DNA of 28,336 nucleotides from Treponema sp. (lineage in GTDB: Bacteria; Spirochaetota; Spirochaetia; Treponematales; Treponemataceae): NCBI GenBank assembly GCA_016297805.1, contig JAEDFX010000021.1, positions 1 to 28,336 of the forward strand, given 5' to 3'. The position numbers and the translations under genes are program-made. The notes under the pieces are model-generated. The model was not told where the DNA came from. It saw nothing but the letters and a program-made list of their open reading frames with translations, and did no database searches. Numbering within the stretch: position 1 is the first letter of the stretch; the number at the start of each line of letters is the position of its first letter. Positions 23,090-28,336 of the stretch are shown in pieces.

Positions 23090-24133
23090 GGAATTTTAGC
23101 AGTAGCTGCAATGGCTACTTCAATGTTCGCAGCTGATGTAGCTGGTAATCTTAAGCTTAATGGAAAACTCGCTAATTTTGATGGTGACAATTTCACTTTG
23201 CTCCATGCTCCAGATGTTGAATCAAACCCATGGGGAAATCAGACTCTTAAACTCAGCGTAAATGCTGATGTTGCAGGTGCTGCAGTAGATTTCTTGAGCA
23301 AGAAATCTACTGCAAATTCTGTTAAAGTAAATGGAGAAGCTAAAAAACCAGAAGATTTGGTAGAACTGTCAAATGTTGATGCAGTTCTTGGCTGTAACTG
23401 GAACATTTGGTTTAAGCCAGCTGATATGGTAAAAGTTACTGTAGGTAATCTTGGTGGTTATGAATTGAATTCAGAAACAATCGACTGGACAAATCTTGTT
23501 AATAACAGTGGATGGGGTTATGCTGGTGAAGTTAATGTTGATGCATTCTCATTAGTAATCAGTACAACATCAGACAAATGGCTTGGAAAAGGTAATGAAG
23601 TACCAAATCTCTATTTGAGAGCTGGTTATGCTGCTGATTTCGGTAAAATCCAGGCTGCATTGAAAGCTACAGATACATTCAAAGTATTGAATATTGCTGC
23701 AGGTTATTCTGGATCTGCTGATTCTATTTCTTACTTTGCAGATGTATTGTTCGGAATGGATTCAAAAGGAGAAACAACAGTTAATTCTTTGGCTGCTGAT
23801 GCTTTCGTAAGATATGGTGCTGATGCTCTTGAAGTAAAAGCTTACTTGAAAGCAGGAATTCCAATGAAATCTGGTGCTGCATTTACAATTGCACCAAAAG
23901 CTTACGTTGGATATCAGTTGGATGCTTGCAAAGTATCTTGTGTACTTAATGCAAACACAATCACTATTCAGGAGGGTAATAAATATCCTCTTACAGAGAT
24001 TAACGTAACTCCAAAAGTTGAAGGAAACTTCGGTGGAATGGGTTGGGAAGTATCTGCTAAAATGGGTATTCCTTGTGTTGATGGAAAGAAATTCACAGTT
24101 GAAGTTCCATTCGGAATCAACATGAACTTCTAA
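23075..24133 (+). CDS. putative outer-membrane beta-barrel protein (OMP1)
   Basis: 352 residues with a signal peptide, cleavage likely after MFA at about residue 19. The mature part is rich in alternating polar/hydrophobic strands, Gly and aromatic residues (WNIWFKPADMVKVTVGNLGGY, GYQLDACKV) and ends PFGINMNF, with the terminal Phe typical of outer-membrane barrels. A paralogue starts at 27918 (NVNLWFKPIDSLKVTVGNVNL) and a 3' remnant of another lies at 25448-25573. Probably a treponemal porin-like or surface protein; no specific name can be given. Its leader hides the Shine-Dalgarno in a hairpin. Its terminator is broken by a later insertion at 24185. Confidence 0.75.
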   Translation: MKKIVGILAVAAMATSMFAADVAGNLKLNGKLANFDGDNFTLLHAPDVESNPWGNQTLKLSVNADVAGAAVDFLSKKSTANSVKVNGEAKKPEDLVELSNVDAVLGCNWNIWFKPADMVKVTVGNLGGYELNSETIDWTNLVNNSGWGYAGEVNVDAFSLVISTTSDKWLGKGNEVPNLYLRAGYAADFGKIQAALKATDTFKVLNIAAGYSGSADSISYFADVLFGMDSKGETTVNSLAADAFVRYGADALEVKAYLKAGIPMKSGAAFTIAPKAYVGYQLDACKVSCVLNANTITIQEGNKYPLTEINVTPKVEGNFGGMGWEVSAKMGIPCVDGKKFTVEVPFGINMNF

Positions 24134-24184
24134 TTTAATTCTAGTGTAAACTAGGTTAAATTGAAAAAAAGCTCGTCTCATTGA
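24125..24184 (+). repeat. 60-bp OMP 3'-end repeat, copy 1 with broken terminator
   Basis: Identical to 25565-25624. It covers the last codons AACTTCTAA, a hairpin (AATTTAA/TTAAATT with CTAGT/ACTAG) and the left arm and loop of a terminator. In this copy the right arm is missing: identity stops at 24184, 2 nt into it. OMP1 therefore lacks the intrinsic terminator that the other copy keeps. Confidence 0.92.
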
Positions 24185-24222
24185 CGATGCCACTGAAAAA
24201 GTCTGTTAAAGACTGAATTTGC

Positions 24223-24268
24223 AAACACCACTTGAATAGAGTAAAATTTATTCAAGTGGTGTTTTTTT
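24223..24268 (+). terminator. terminator-like hairpin just upstream of the transposase relic
   Basis: AAACACCACTTGAATA (24223-24238) pairs perfectly with TATTCAAGTGGTGTTT (24249-24264) around GAGTAAAATT, with T to 24268. The relic's ATG follows immediately at 24269. Probably protects the insertion sequence from outside transcription, and may now terminate OMP1. Confidence 0.85.
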
Positions 24269-24734
24269 ATGCTCAAGTCCCAGCAGGAATTAAATTTCAG
24301 TCCTTATACAGATTTATATGACAAATTGATTCCACAGAATCATCTGTTCAGAAAAATAAATGAGCTGATAGATTTCAGTTTCATAAGGGATGAACTGAAA
24401 GATAAATATTGTCCAGACAACGGACGAACAGCCGAAGATTCTGAAGATGAAGTGATAAACGCAAGTACTTTATCTAAGTTCAGAAAGTTAAGGCTGAAGG
24501 ATACAGAACTTCTGGATCTCCCATAAAAAGTCAAGAAGATTGTTTCAACAATCGATTTGACTTTTTACGCTGTTCCGTAATGTAATGAGGAACAGCAGTT
24601 CAATAATAAGTTTGCAACGCAAACTTTGGGTAAGATAAAGCCGCGCTATTTTAGCGGTTTTATCTTACACTCCTTATTGAAAAAACAGTTGAGATTGCAA
24701 TGGATAAAGGCATAATAGAATCAAAAAGCATAAC
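24269..24734 (+). pseudogene. decayed IS1182-type transposase fragment
   Basis: The open part (24269-24526) reads like the N-terminus of IS1182/DUF772 transposases (LNFSPYTDLYDKLIPQ, LIDFSFIRDELKDKYCPDNGR) and then jumps to VINASTLSKFRKLRLKDTELLDL. About 40-45 codons seem missing between NGR and EDEVIN, compared with family wording from memory. A stop follows at 24524, where a hairpin-rich insert begins. After it, at about 24670-24733, the frame resumes (LLIEKTVEIAMDKGIIESKSI), then homology ends exactly at the attC site. The catalytic domain is absent, so it cannot be active. Its left IS end is probably near 24185, inside the OMP1 terminator loop. Confidence 0.82.
24522..24669. mobile_element. 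148-bp hairpin-rich insert in the transposase relic
   Basis: Four perfect or near-perfect stems in a row: AAAAAGTCAA/TTGACTTTTT (24525-24566) enclosing GATTGTT/AACAATC; GCTGTTCC/GGAACAGC (24569-24596); AAGTTTGC/GCAAACTT (24608-24626); and a 15-bp stem GTAAGATAAAGCCGC/GCGGTTTTATCTTAC with one G-T pair (24630-24668). CTCC stands on both sides (24518-24521, 24670-24673), a possible 4-bp target duplication. Removing 24522-24673 restores the transposase reading LLDL-LIEKTVEIA. No ORF. A MITE-like element or a structured RNA gene are both possible. Confidence 0.6.
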
Positions 24735-24792
24735 AATGAGTTAAACCGCAAACCGGCTTGACCGCGTGTCGGCTTTGAACTTCTTGTTAGGC
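24728..24792 (-). other. attC: integron attC recombination site
   Basis: Read on the minus strand: R'' GCCTAAC (24792-24786), AA, L'' AGTTCAAA with an extra C relative to L', an imperfect variable stem, L' TTTAACT, and R' GTTATGC (24734-24728). R'' fits RYYYAAC perfectly and R' fits GTTRRRY at 6 of 7. The extra base on the L'' side sets the orientation, and the sequence resembles class 1 attC sites such as that of aadA. It follows mazF in the sense direction, the normal gene-attC order of a cassette. Length 65 bp is within the known range. Confidence 0.85.
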
Positions 24793-24794
24793 GA

Positions 24795-25133
24795 CTATTC
24801 TATTAACAGTTTTATATTGTCCACAACAGAATTAATTTCCTCTTCTGTTGCTTTTTCTATAAAATTGCAATTTCTTTGTCTATAATCAAGATTTTTTATC
24901 TGGTCACTTAAAATACAGCCGTTGATAGAATGATTTTCCAATACAATTTCAAAAGGATAACCTTTTATATGGCTTGTGATAGGGCAGAATAAAGCAAGAC
25001 CGATTTTCTGATTGTATTTTTTCTGAGAGATGCAAATTGCAGGACGACGACCTTTCTGTTCATGTCCTGCCTGTGGATCAAAATCAAGCCAGACTAAATC
25101 CCCTTTCTCGGGAACATAATTCGATTCTACCAT
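24795..25133 (-). CDS. mazF: MazF-type mRNA interferase toxin
   Basis: 112 residues, the normal size of MazF/PemK/ChpB endoribonucleases. PEKGDLVWLDFDPQAGHEQKGRRPAICIS carries the conserved strand and the catalytic Arg; CPITSHIKGYPFEIVL carries the Thr/Ser site; LSDQIKNLDYR is the late family motif. It cleaves mRNA at short sequences when free of antitoxin (family knowledge). Its start overlaps the antitoxin end by 7 bp. The stop lies directly beside the attC site, so mazEF is a gene cassette. Confidence 0.94.
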   Translation of the reverse strand: MVESNYVPEKGDLVWLDFDPQAGHEQKGRRPAICISQKKYNQKIGLALFCPITSHIKGYPFEIVLENHSINGCILSDQIKNLDYRQRNCNFIEKATEEEINSVVDNIKLLIE

Positions 25134-25360
25134 TCTTCATTACCTATCGAATTGCCAGTTGATATTTCTGAATGAATGTTTTCTGGAGTAACCATAGCCA
25201 ACATATCATCAAGAGTTTTTTTCTGAGGAAGAATTACTATTTTCCCTTTTTCAGCGATTACTTCAATTATACTGCCGTTCTTTACATTGTTATCTTTTGC
25301 CCAAAGTGACGGAATTCTAAAACCGAGGCTGTTGCCCCATTTCTGAACTACTGCCTGCAT
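25127..25360 (-). CDS. mazE: MazE-type antitoxin (AbrB/SpoVT DNA-binding)
   Basis: 77 residues from ATG 25360 (GGAGGT 5 nt upstream); the longer frame to 25429 would run through the promoter. The N-terminal MQAVVQKWGNSLGFRIPSLWAKD block is the swapped-hairpin AbrB fold of MazE/PemI. The acidic C-terminal tail (MLAMVTPENIHSEISTGNSIGNEEW region) would wrap round and block MazF. Together with MazF it should repress its own promoter at the palindrome 25384-25398. Confidence 0.93.
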   Translation of the reverse strand: MQAVVQKWGNSLGFRIPSLWAKDNNVKNGSIIEVIAEKGKIVILPQKKTLDDMLAMVTPENIHSEISTGNSIGNEEW

Positions 25361-25380
25361 AATGTACCTCCAACATTTAA

Positions 25381-25410
25381 AGTATATACATTGTATATTC
25401 TGATTGTCAA
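25381..25410 (-). promoter_or_regulatory. mazEF promoter with 15-bp operator palindrome
   Basis: On the minus strand TTGACA (25410-25405), 18 bp, TATACT (25386-25381). A perfect palindrome ATATACA-T-TGTATAT (25384-25398) covers the -10 and spacer, as expected for autoregulation by MazE/MazEF. GGAGGT follows before the ATG, so this gene, unlike its neighbours, has a normal leader. Confidence 0.85.
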
Positions 25411-25447
25411 GTAAAAATTTTTGCCGCAAATCCGCTCGTTTGTTTCA

Positions 25448-25573
25448 TGTACAATCACACCAGGTTTCGATGGATCTGTAGGTATCATGTCTTACGAAGT
25501 TGCTGCTGAAGTAAAAGTAGCTGATGAAAAAGTAATCGTTGATGTACCAGTTTGGTTCAAAGTTAACTTCTAA
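25448..25573 (+). pseudogene. 3' remnant of an OMP paralogue (OMP2)
   Basis: The frame ending at TAA 25571-25573 reads TITPGFDGSVGIMSYEVA and ends VPVWFKVNF. It aligns with the OMP1 end (NVTPKVEGNFGGMGWEV ... PFGINMNF), including the final Asn-Phe. Homology starts at about 25448; upstream is the mazEF cassette. No start or signal peptide remains, so it is a truncated gene, or a donor sequence for recombination. It keeps the intact 3' end and terminator. Confidence 0.8.
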
Positions 25574-25624
25574 TTTAATTCTAGTGTAAACTAGGTTAAA
25601 TTGAAAAAAAGCTCGTCTCATTGA
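25565..25624 (+). repeat. 60-bp OMP 3'-end repeat, copy 2 (terminator intact)
   Basis: Identical to 24125-24184, exactly 1440 bp downstream in direct orientation. This copy continues into the right terminator arm. The two copies could recombine and remove the transposase relic and mazEF cassette. Confidence 0.92.
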
Positions 25625-25638
25625 GGCGAGCTTTTTTT
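25604..25638. terminator. bidirectional intrinsic terminator
   Basis: AAAAAAAGCTCGTCTC (25604-25619), loop ATT, GAGGCGAGCTTTTTTT (25623-25638): 16 bp with one T-G pair. Seven A/T at the ends provide a U run on both strands, so it serves the OMP2 remnant and the convergent HipA-like gene ending at 25656. This is the ancestral form of the broken OMP1 terminator. Confidence 0.93.
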
Positions 25639-25655
25639 ATGTCTAAAATAATTTT

Positions 25656-26360
25656 TTACAAGTTTTTTGCAATTATACTTTTAAAATTTTCTGGAATAGA
25701 ATCATCTAATTGTTCTAAAACATTTTTAGAAATTTTTAATGTTGCATATTTACTAAGGTATTTTGAATTTATTGAAAAATTTGGACTAAAGATTTTTGCA
25801 TAAGCTGCCCCCCGTTTATTTCCGATTAAAAACGATTTTCCATTATCAAATATAGGAGCGGTTCTAAAATCAGTTTCATTGTAAAGAATTCCAAGATTAT
25901 TAAAATGTCGGTCTTCATTTAATATTACTTCATCCAAAATAAATGTATTAGCAAGATATTCCCTAATATCAACATTCGTTTGTACTTGGACAAAATTTAT
26001 TACATAATCAATTGCATCATCATAATCCATTTTGCTGCATACTGTGGCTAAATCACGACCCGTAACGTTTTTATATAATCTGTAAAGAGTTATAAATGAT
26101 TCATTTTCTGAAAGAAAATTTGTACTATAACATCCCGGCTTACCGTTTATAAAACATGGGGTATAATCAACGTACTGAGCAGAATTCATTCCATTCAATT
26201 TTAATATCTGAGATGCAGTATATTCGGCTAAACCTTCTCCACCATATCTATCCAGTTTAAACCACTTATTATCTTTAAAAAACTTATCCTGAGTTCCGTC
26301 GCTGGTTCCTGACGTTCTTACCAAATAACTGTCAGAAATAAGAAAATTTTCTAATTGCAT
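25656..26360 (-). CDS. HipA-like serine/threonine kinase toxin, short form
   Basis: 234 residues, about half of full HipA, covering mainly the kinase core. TSGTSDGTQDKFF (17-28) stands at the Gly-rich/regulatory loop, WFKLD gives Lys35, NEDRHFNN (148-155) is the catalytic loop with Asp150, and FDNG (171-174) holds the Mg-binding Asp172. HipA kinases phosphorylate aminoacyl-tRNA synthetases such as GltX or TrpS (family knowledge). The size is close to HipT of HipBST systems, where the N-terminal subdomain is separate. Its start overlaps the upstream HTH gene by 10 bp. Target unknown. Confidence 0.85.
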   Translation of the reverse strand: MQLENFLISDSYLVRTSGTSDGTQDKFFKDNKWFKLDRYGGEGLAEYTASQILKLNGMNSAQYVDYTPCFINGKPGCYSTNFLSENESFITLYRLYKNVTGRDLATVCSKMDYDDAIDYVINFVQVQTNVDIREYLANTFILDEVILNEDRHFNNLGILYNETDFRTAPIFDNGKSFLIGNKRGAAYAKIFSPNFSINSKYLSKYATLKISKNVLEQLDDSIPENFKSIIAKNL

Positions 26361-26872
26361 TTAACATCCTTCCACTTAATTGATTCACCTGCGAACTTTA
26401 TCCATATTTTATCCTGAAACATTACCCCATGAGTTTTTTTACAAATTTTATAAGGATTATATTCTGTTAAACCTAATGAAAATAAATATTTTTCAATATT
26501 TTCACGATTCTTATCCCAGCATCGCCATGTTAGAATTTCTCCCAATTCATAACTGGTAATAGTATCTTTATAAAAAATTTGCTTAACAGGATTAATTGTG
26601 TATCTTTGAATTTTAATTTCATTATCTAAAAATGTTACATCTGCAGTTTTTTCGTCTGCCCAATAAACACTGAAATTTTCGTATGAATCAAACAAATCAT
26701 CAATGCTACAGCATAAAAAATTTGATAATTTTGCTAAGGTTGAATATTTACAATTCTCGAGTTTAACATTTCCATTAACTATAGGATAAAGAGCCCCATA
26801 AGGTATTCCTGTTTTTTTTGAACATTCATTTATGGATACGTTTCTTAAGTTCAATTCTTGCAGTAAATTCAT
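26351..26872 (-). CDS. HTH antitoxin-like partner of the HipA kinase
   Basis: 173 residues. Residues about 10-60 form a Cro/XRE-type HTH (SINECSKKTGIPYGALYPIVNG, then TLAKLSNFLCCSIDDLF). Residues about 65-173 form a second domain with EILTWRCWDKNRENIEKYLFSLGL and KKTHGVMFQDKIWIKF that I recognise only as the usual companion of short HipA kinases. It may combine the roles of HipB (DNA binding) and HipS (kinase inhibition), but that is inference. It precedes and overlaps the kinase gene. The promoter abuts the ATG and no Shine-Dalgarno exists, so the mRNA should be leaderless. Confidence 0.75.
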   Translation of the reverse strand: MNLLQELNLRNVSINECSKKTGIPYGALYPIVNGNVKLENCKYSTLAKLSNFLCCSIDDLFDSYENFSVYWADEKTADVTFLDNEIKIQRYTINPVKQIFYKDTITSYELGEILTWRCWDKNRENIEKYLFSLGLTEYNPYKICKKTHGVMFQDKIWIKFAGESIKWKDVKCN

Positions 26873-26880
26873 ATGTTTAT

Positions 26881-26909
26881 ATTATCGTTTAAAAGATAAT
26901 TGAAGTCAA
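26881..26909 (-). promoter_or_regulatory. promoter of the HTH-HipA pair, adjoining the ATG (leaderless)
   Basis: On the minus strand TTGACT (26909-26904), 17 bp, GATAAT (26886-26881), then 8 nt to ATG 26872. The geometry is the same as for cimA and hisAIE. Confidence 0.7.
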
Positions 26910-26934
26910 TTAATTAAATCATTTCTTTTCATAT

Positions 26935-26963
26935 TTGACATCAAAATTAAAAAAGAGTAAATT
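26935..26963 (+). promoter_or_regulatory. promoter of the DUF6922-AbiEii pair, adjoining the ATG
   Basis: TTGACA (26935-26940), 17 bp, TAAATT (26958-26963), then 6 nt to ATG 26970. The -35 is consensus and the -10 matches 4 of 6. No GGAG-type ribosome binding site is present; AAAGAG is weak. The mRNA probably starts at the ATG. Confidence 0.5.
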
Positions 26964-26969
26964 TAATAT

Positions 26970-27275
26970 ATGGATGATATTCAATTGATTAAATTATATT
27001 CTCCTCATCTTTTCTGGGATACAGATCGAGATACATTAGATTTGGGATCTCACAAAAATTATATTATTAAACAAGTCCTTGAATATGGTTATGATTCCGA
27101 TTGGAAATTGTTGAAAGATTATTACGGAATTGAAGAAATCAGAAATACAGCAATGAATTTACGTTCTCTAGATAAAAAGGCAGCTTATTTTATTGCCAGT
27201 ATTACAAATACAAACATACAGGATTTTAGATGCTACACCTTAATACAATCGAAAAACACACTTTGGAATTATTAA
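26970..27275 (+). CDS. DUF6922-like small protein, probable antitoxin
   Basis: 101 residues, soluble, no signal. The order LFWDTDRDTLDLGSHKNYIIKQVLEYG, then DWKLLKDYYG, IRNTAMNLRSLDKKAAYFIA and a final FRCY is the pattern of DUF6922 proteins, which commonly precede AbiEii-type nucleotidyltransferases. It overlaps the next gene by 46 bp, so the last 15 residues after FRCY may be dispensable. Antitoxin function is inferred from position and size only. Confidence 0.7.
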   Translation: MDDIQLIKLYSPHLFWDTDRDTLDLGSHKNYIIKQVLEYGYDSDWKLLKDYYGIEEIRNTAMNLRSLDKKAAYFIASITNTNIQDFRCYTLIQSKNTLWNY

Positions 27276-27844
27276 ATAAAATTCAATCTTTGCCTGCATT
27301 TTCTGATTGTAGACTGGTTGGTGGTACAGCATTAGCTTTACAACTAGGACATAGAAAATCTATAGATTTGGATTTTTTTGGTCATTTTGATTTATCAGCA
27401 GAAGAAATAAAAGATGAATTGTCTAAGCTAGGTACACTAAAAATCATACAAGAAACAAAATTCATTTTTCAATATATATTAAATGACATTAAAATAGATT
27501 TTGTTAATTATCCATATGATTGGATTGCTCCAATGATTATTGAAAATGGAATAATACTTGCTGACATAAAAGACATTGCAGCCATGAAGCTTTCTGCAAT
27601 AACAAACAGGGGAACCAAAAAAGATTTTGTTGATATTTTTGAATTGCTAAAAATCTTTACTTTGGAAGAGCTTCTAAAATTTTTTACATTAAAATATAAA
27701 GATAATGTGCCTTTTATGACTATAAAAAGTCTTACATATTTTGAGGACGCAGAAGAAGAACCTATGCCATATATGTTTTCTAATACTTCGTGGGATGAAA
27801 TAAAAAATAAAATCACTCAAGAAGTTATCAAATTAGCAAAATAA
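27230..27844 (+). CDS. AbiEii/AbiGii-family nucleotidyltransferase, probable toxin
   Basis: 204 residues. The nucleotidyltransferase signature is LVGGTALALQLGHRKSIDLDFF (29-50), with Gly31-Gly32 and metal Asp47/Asp49; a third acid is Asp90 in KIDFV. The later block KDIAAMKLSAITNRGTKKDFVDIFEL (114-139) is also typical. AbiEii-type toxins transfer nucleotides to targets such as tRNA and can act in phage abortive infection (family knowledge); the target here is unknown. The start ATG 27230 lies inside the upstream gene with GGA about 9 nt before it. Confidence 0.85.
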   Translation: MLHLNTIEKHTLELLNKIQSLPAFSDCRLVGGTALALQLGHRKSIDLDFFGHFDLSAEEIKDELSKLGTLKIIQETKFIFQYILNDIKIDFVNYPYDWIAPMIIENGIILADIKDIAAMKLSAITNRGTKKDFVDIFELLKIFTLEELLKFFTLKYKDNVPFMTIKSLTYFEDAEEEPMPYMFSNTSWDEIKNKITQEVIKLAK

Positions 27845-27887
27845 ATATTAAATTTTCATAAATTTTTAAGATTTTCATTATGCAAAA

Positions 27888-27932
27888 TCCTCCGAATTAA
27901 AAGGAGGATTTTTTCAAATGAAAAAAATCGTA
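27888..27932 (+). repeat. OMP leader repeat, copy 2 (SD hairpin plus T run)
   Basis: Identical to 23045-23089, in direct orientation 4843 bp downstream. TCCTCC (27888-27893) pairs with GGAGGA (27903-27908), followed by six T and the ATG at 27918. Sequence upstream differs between the copies except for general AT richness. Confidence 0.85.
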
Positions 27933-28336
27933 ATGGGAATGGCAGCATTGGCTTGTGCAGCTTCTATGTTTGCCGTAGATATTTCTTCAACAGTGAAGAT
28001 GGATACAACTATCGTTGGAAACAATGGAGATGATATCGAATTCTTCAAAGTAAACAAAAAAGATCAGAAAGATAGTGATGCGTTAATCTTCTCTGCTAAC
28101 ACAGAAAAAGCTGGTGGACAGTTCCAGTTGTGGTACAAATTTGATGGTACAGATACAACTAAACCAGATGTAGACATTGAAAAACAAGAAGTTTCTGTCA
28201 ACGGTCTTAATGTTCGCAATGTAAATCTTTGGTTCAAACCAATTGATTCATTGAAGGTAACAGTTGGTAATGTTAATCTTGATTCATACAAAGAACAGAT
28301 TTTCTGGTGGCACGGTGTTTATGGTGAAAAGCCTGG
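27918..28336 (+). CDS. putative outer-membrane protein (OMP3), C-terminal part outside window
   Basis: 139 residues visible. Signal peptide MKKIVMGMAALACAASMFA, then an acidic N-terminal part and NLWFKPIDSLKVTVGNVNLDSY, which matches IWFKPADMVKVTVGNLGGY of OMP1. It is a paralogue with the same leader, diverged strongly after the first five codons. The right edge cuts it. Confidence 0.78.
   Translation, partial: MKKIVMGMAALACAASMFAVDISSTVKMDTTIVGNNGDDIEFFKVNKKDQKDSDALIFSANTEKAGGQFQLWYKFDGTDTTKPDVDIEKQEVSVNGLNVRNVNLWFKPIDSLKVTVGNVNLDSYKEQIFWWHGVYGEKP

Noticed and set aside
22983..23111. Longer N-terminus of the serine recombinase
   Set aside because: The extra 43 residues run through the OMP1 leader and signal-peptide region; a strong AAAGGAGG and family start support ATG 22982.
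24569..24681. Second attC site within the hairpin-rich insert
   Set aside because: Stems are present but RYYYAAC and GTTRRRY ends with the required spacing are not.
1..28336. CRISPR arrays, tRNA or rRNA genes
   Set aside because: No regularly spaced repeats and no cloverleaf or rRNA sequence recognised on either strand.

Overview
The window looks like the chromosome of a host-associated Treponema-type spirochaete. The evidence is an AT-rich genome, an internal BspA-type leucine-rich-repeat protein, Treponema-style outer-membrane protein paralogues ending in Phe, an integron attC site, and REP-like hairpins between genes. The genus is an inference from this gene mix, not a proven placement.

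Layout. (1) 1-2450, minus strand: fatty-acid synthesis, fabD-fabG-fabF (fabF cut by the window edge), with a composite hairpin between fabG and fabF. (2) 2451-4308: a perfect 34-bp inverted repeat, then an NhaC-type Na+/H+ antiporter and its terminator. (3) 4309-7641, minus: an LRR protein followed by ilvD. (4) 7734-10313, plus: a three-gene metal-type ABC transporter whose ATPase is fused to a DUF1893 domain. (5) 10319-13031, minus: citramalate synthase (cimA) and leuB. Together with ilvD these are parts of the pyruvate-citramalate route to isoleucine/valine/leucine precursors. (6) 13032-13347: a gene-free divergent region with two promoters placed so close to the ATGs that both mRNAs should be leaderless, plus an orphan intrinsic terminator that may end a small RNA. 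(7) 13348-22383, plus: a long colinear housekeeping run: a trifunctional hisA-hisI-hisE fusion, hisD, def, fmt, a membrane PASTA protein, an aroD-aroE fusion, rpiA and an RluA-type pseudouridine synthase.

(8) 22380-28336 is the accessory region. A Mpi-type serine recombinase is divergent from an outer-membrane protein gene (OMP1). A 3' fragment of a paralogue (OMP2 remnant) and the start of a third (OMP3, cut by the window edge) follow. OMP1 and OMP3 share a 45-bp identical leader in which the Shine-Dalgarno is inside a hairpin followed by a T run. OMP1 and the OMP2 remnant share a 60-bp identical 3' end. Between them lie a decayed IS1182-type transposase that interrupts the OMP1 terminator exactly at its loop, a 148-bp insert made of consecutive hairpins, an integron-type cassette (mazE-mazF-attC), a HipA-kinase toxin with an HTH partner, and a DUF6922/AbiEii nucleotidyltransferase pair. 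Three toxin-antitoxin-like modules thus sit within 3 kb between repeated surface-protein genes.

The most notable points are the repeated leaderless promoter geometry (-35, 17 bp, -10, 6-8 nt, ATG), the trifunctional His enzyme, the mazEF integron cassette without an integrase in view, the terminator-loop insertion, and an orphan terminator whose loop is complementary to the sequestered Shine-Dalgarno of the OMP leaders. No tRNA, rRNA or CRISPR array was seen.
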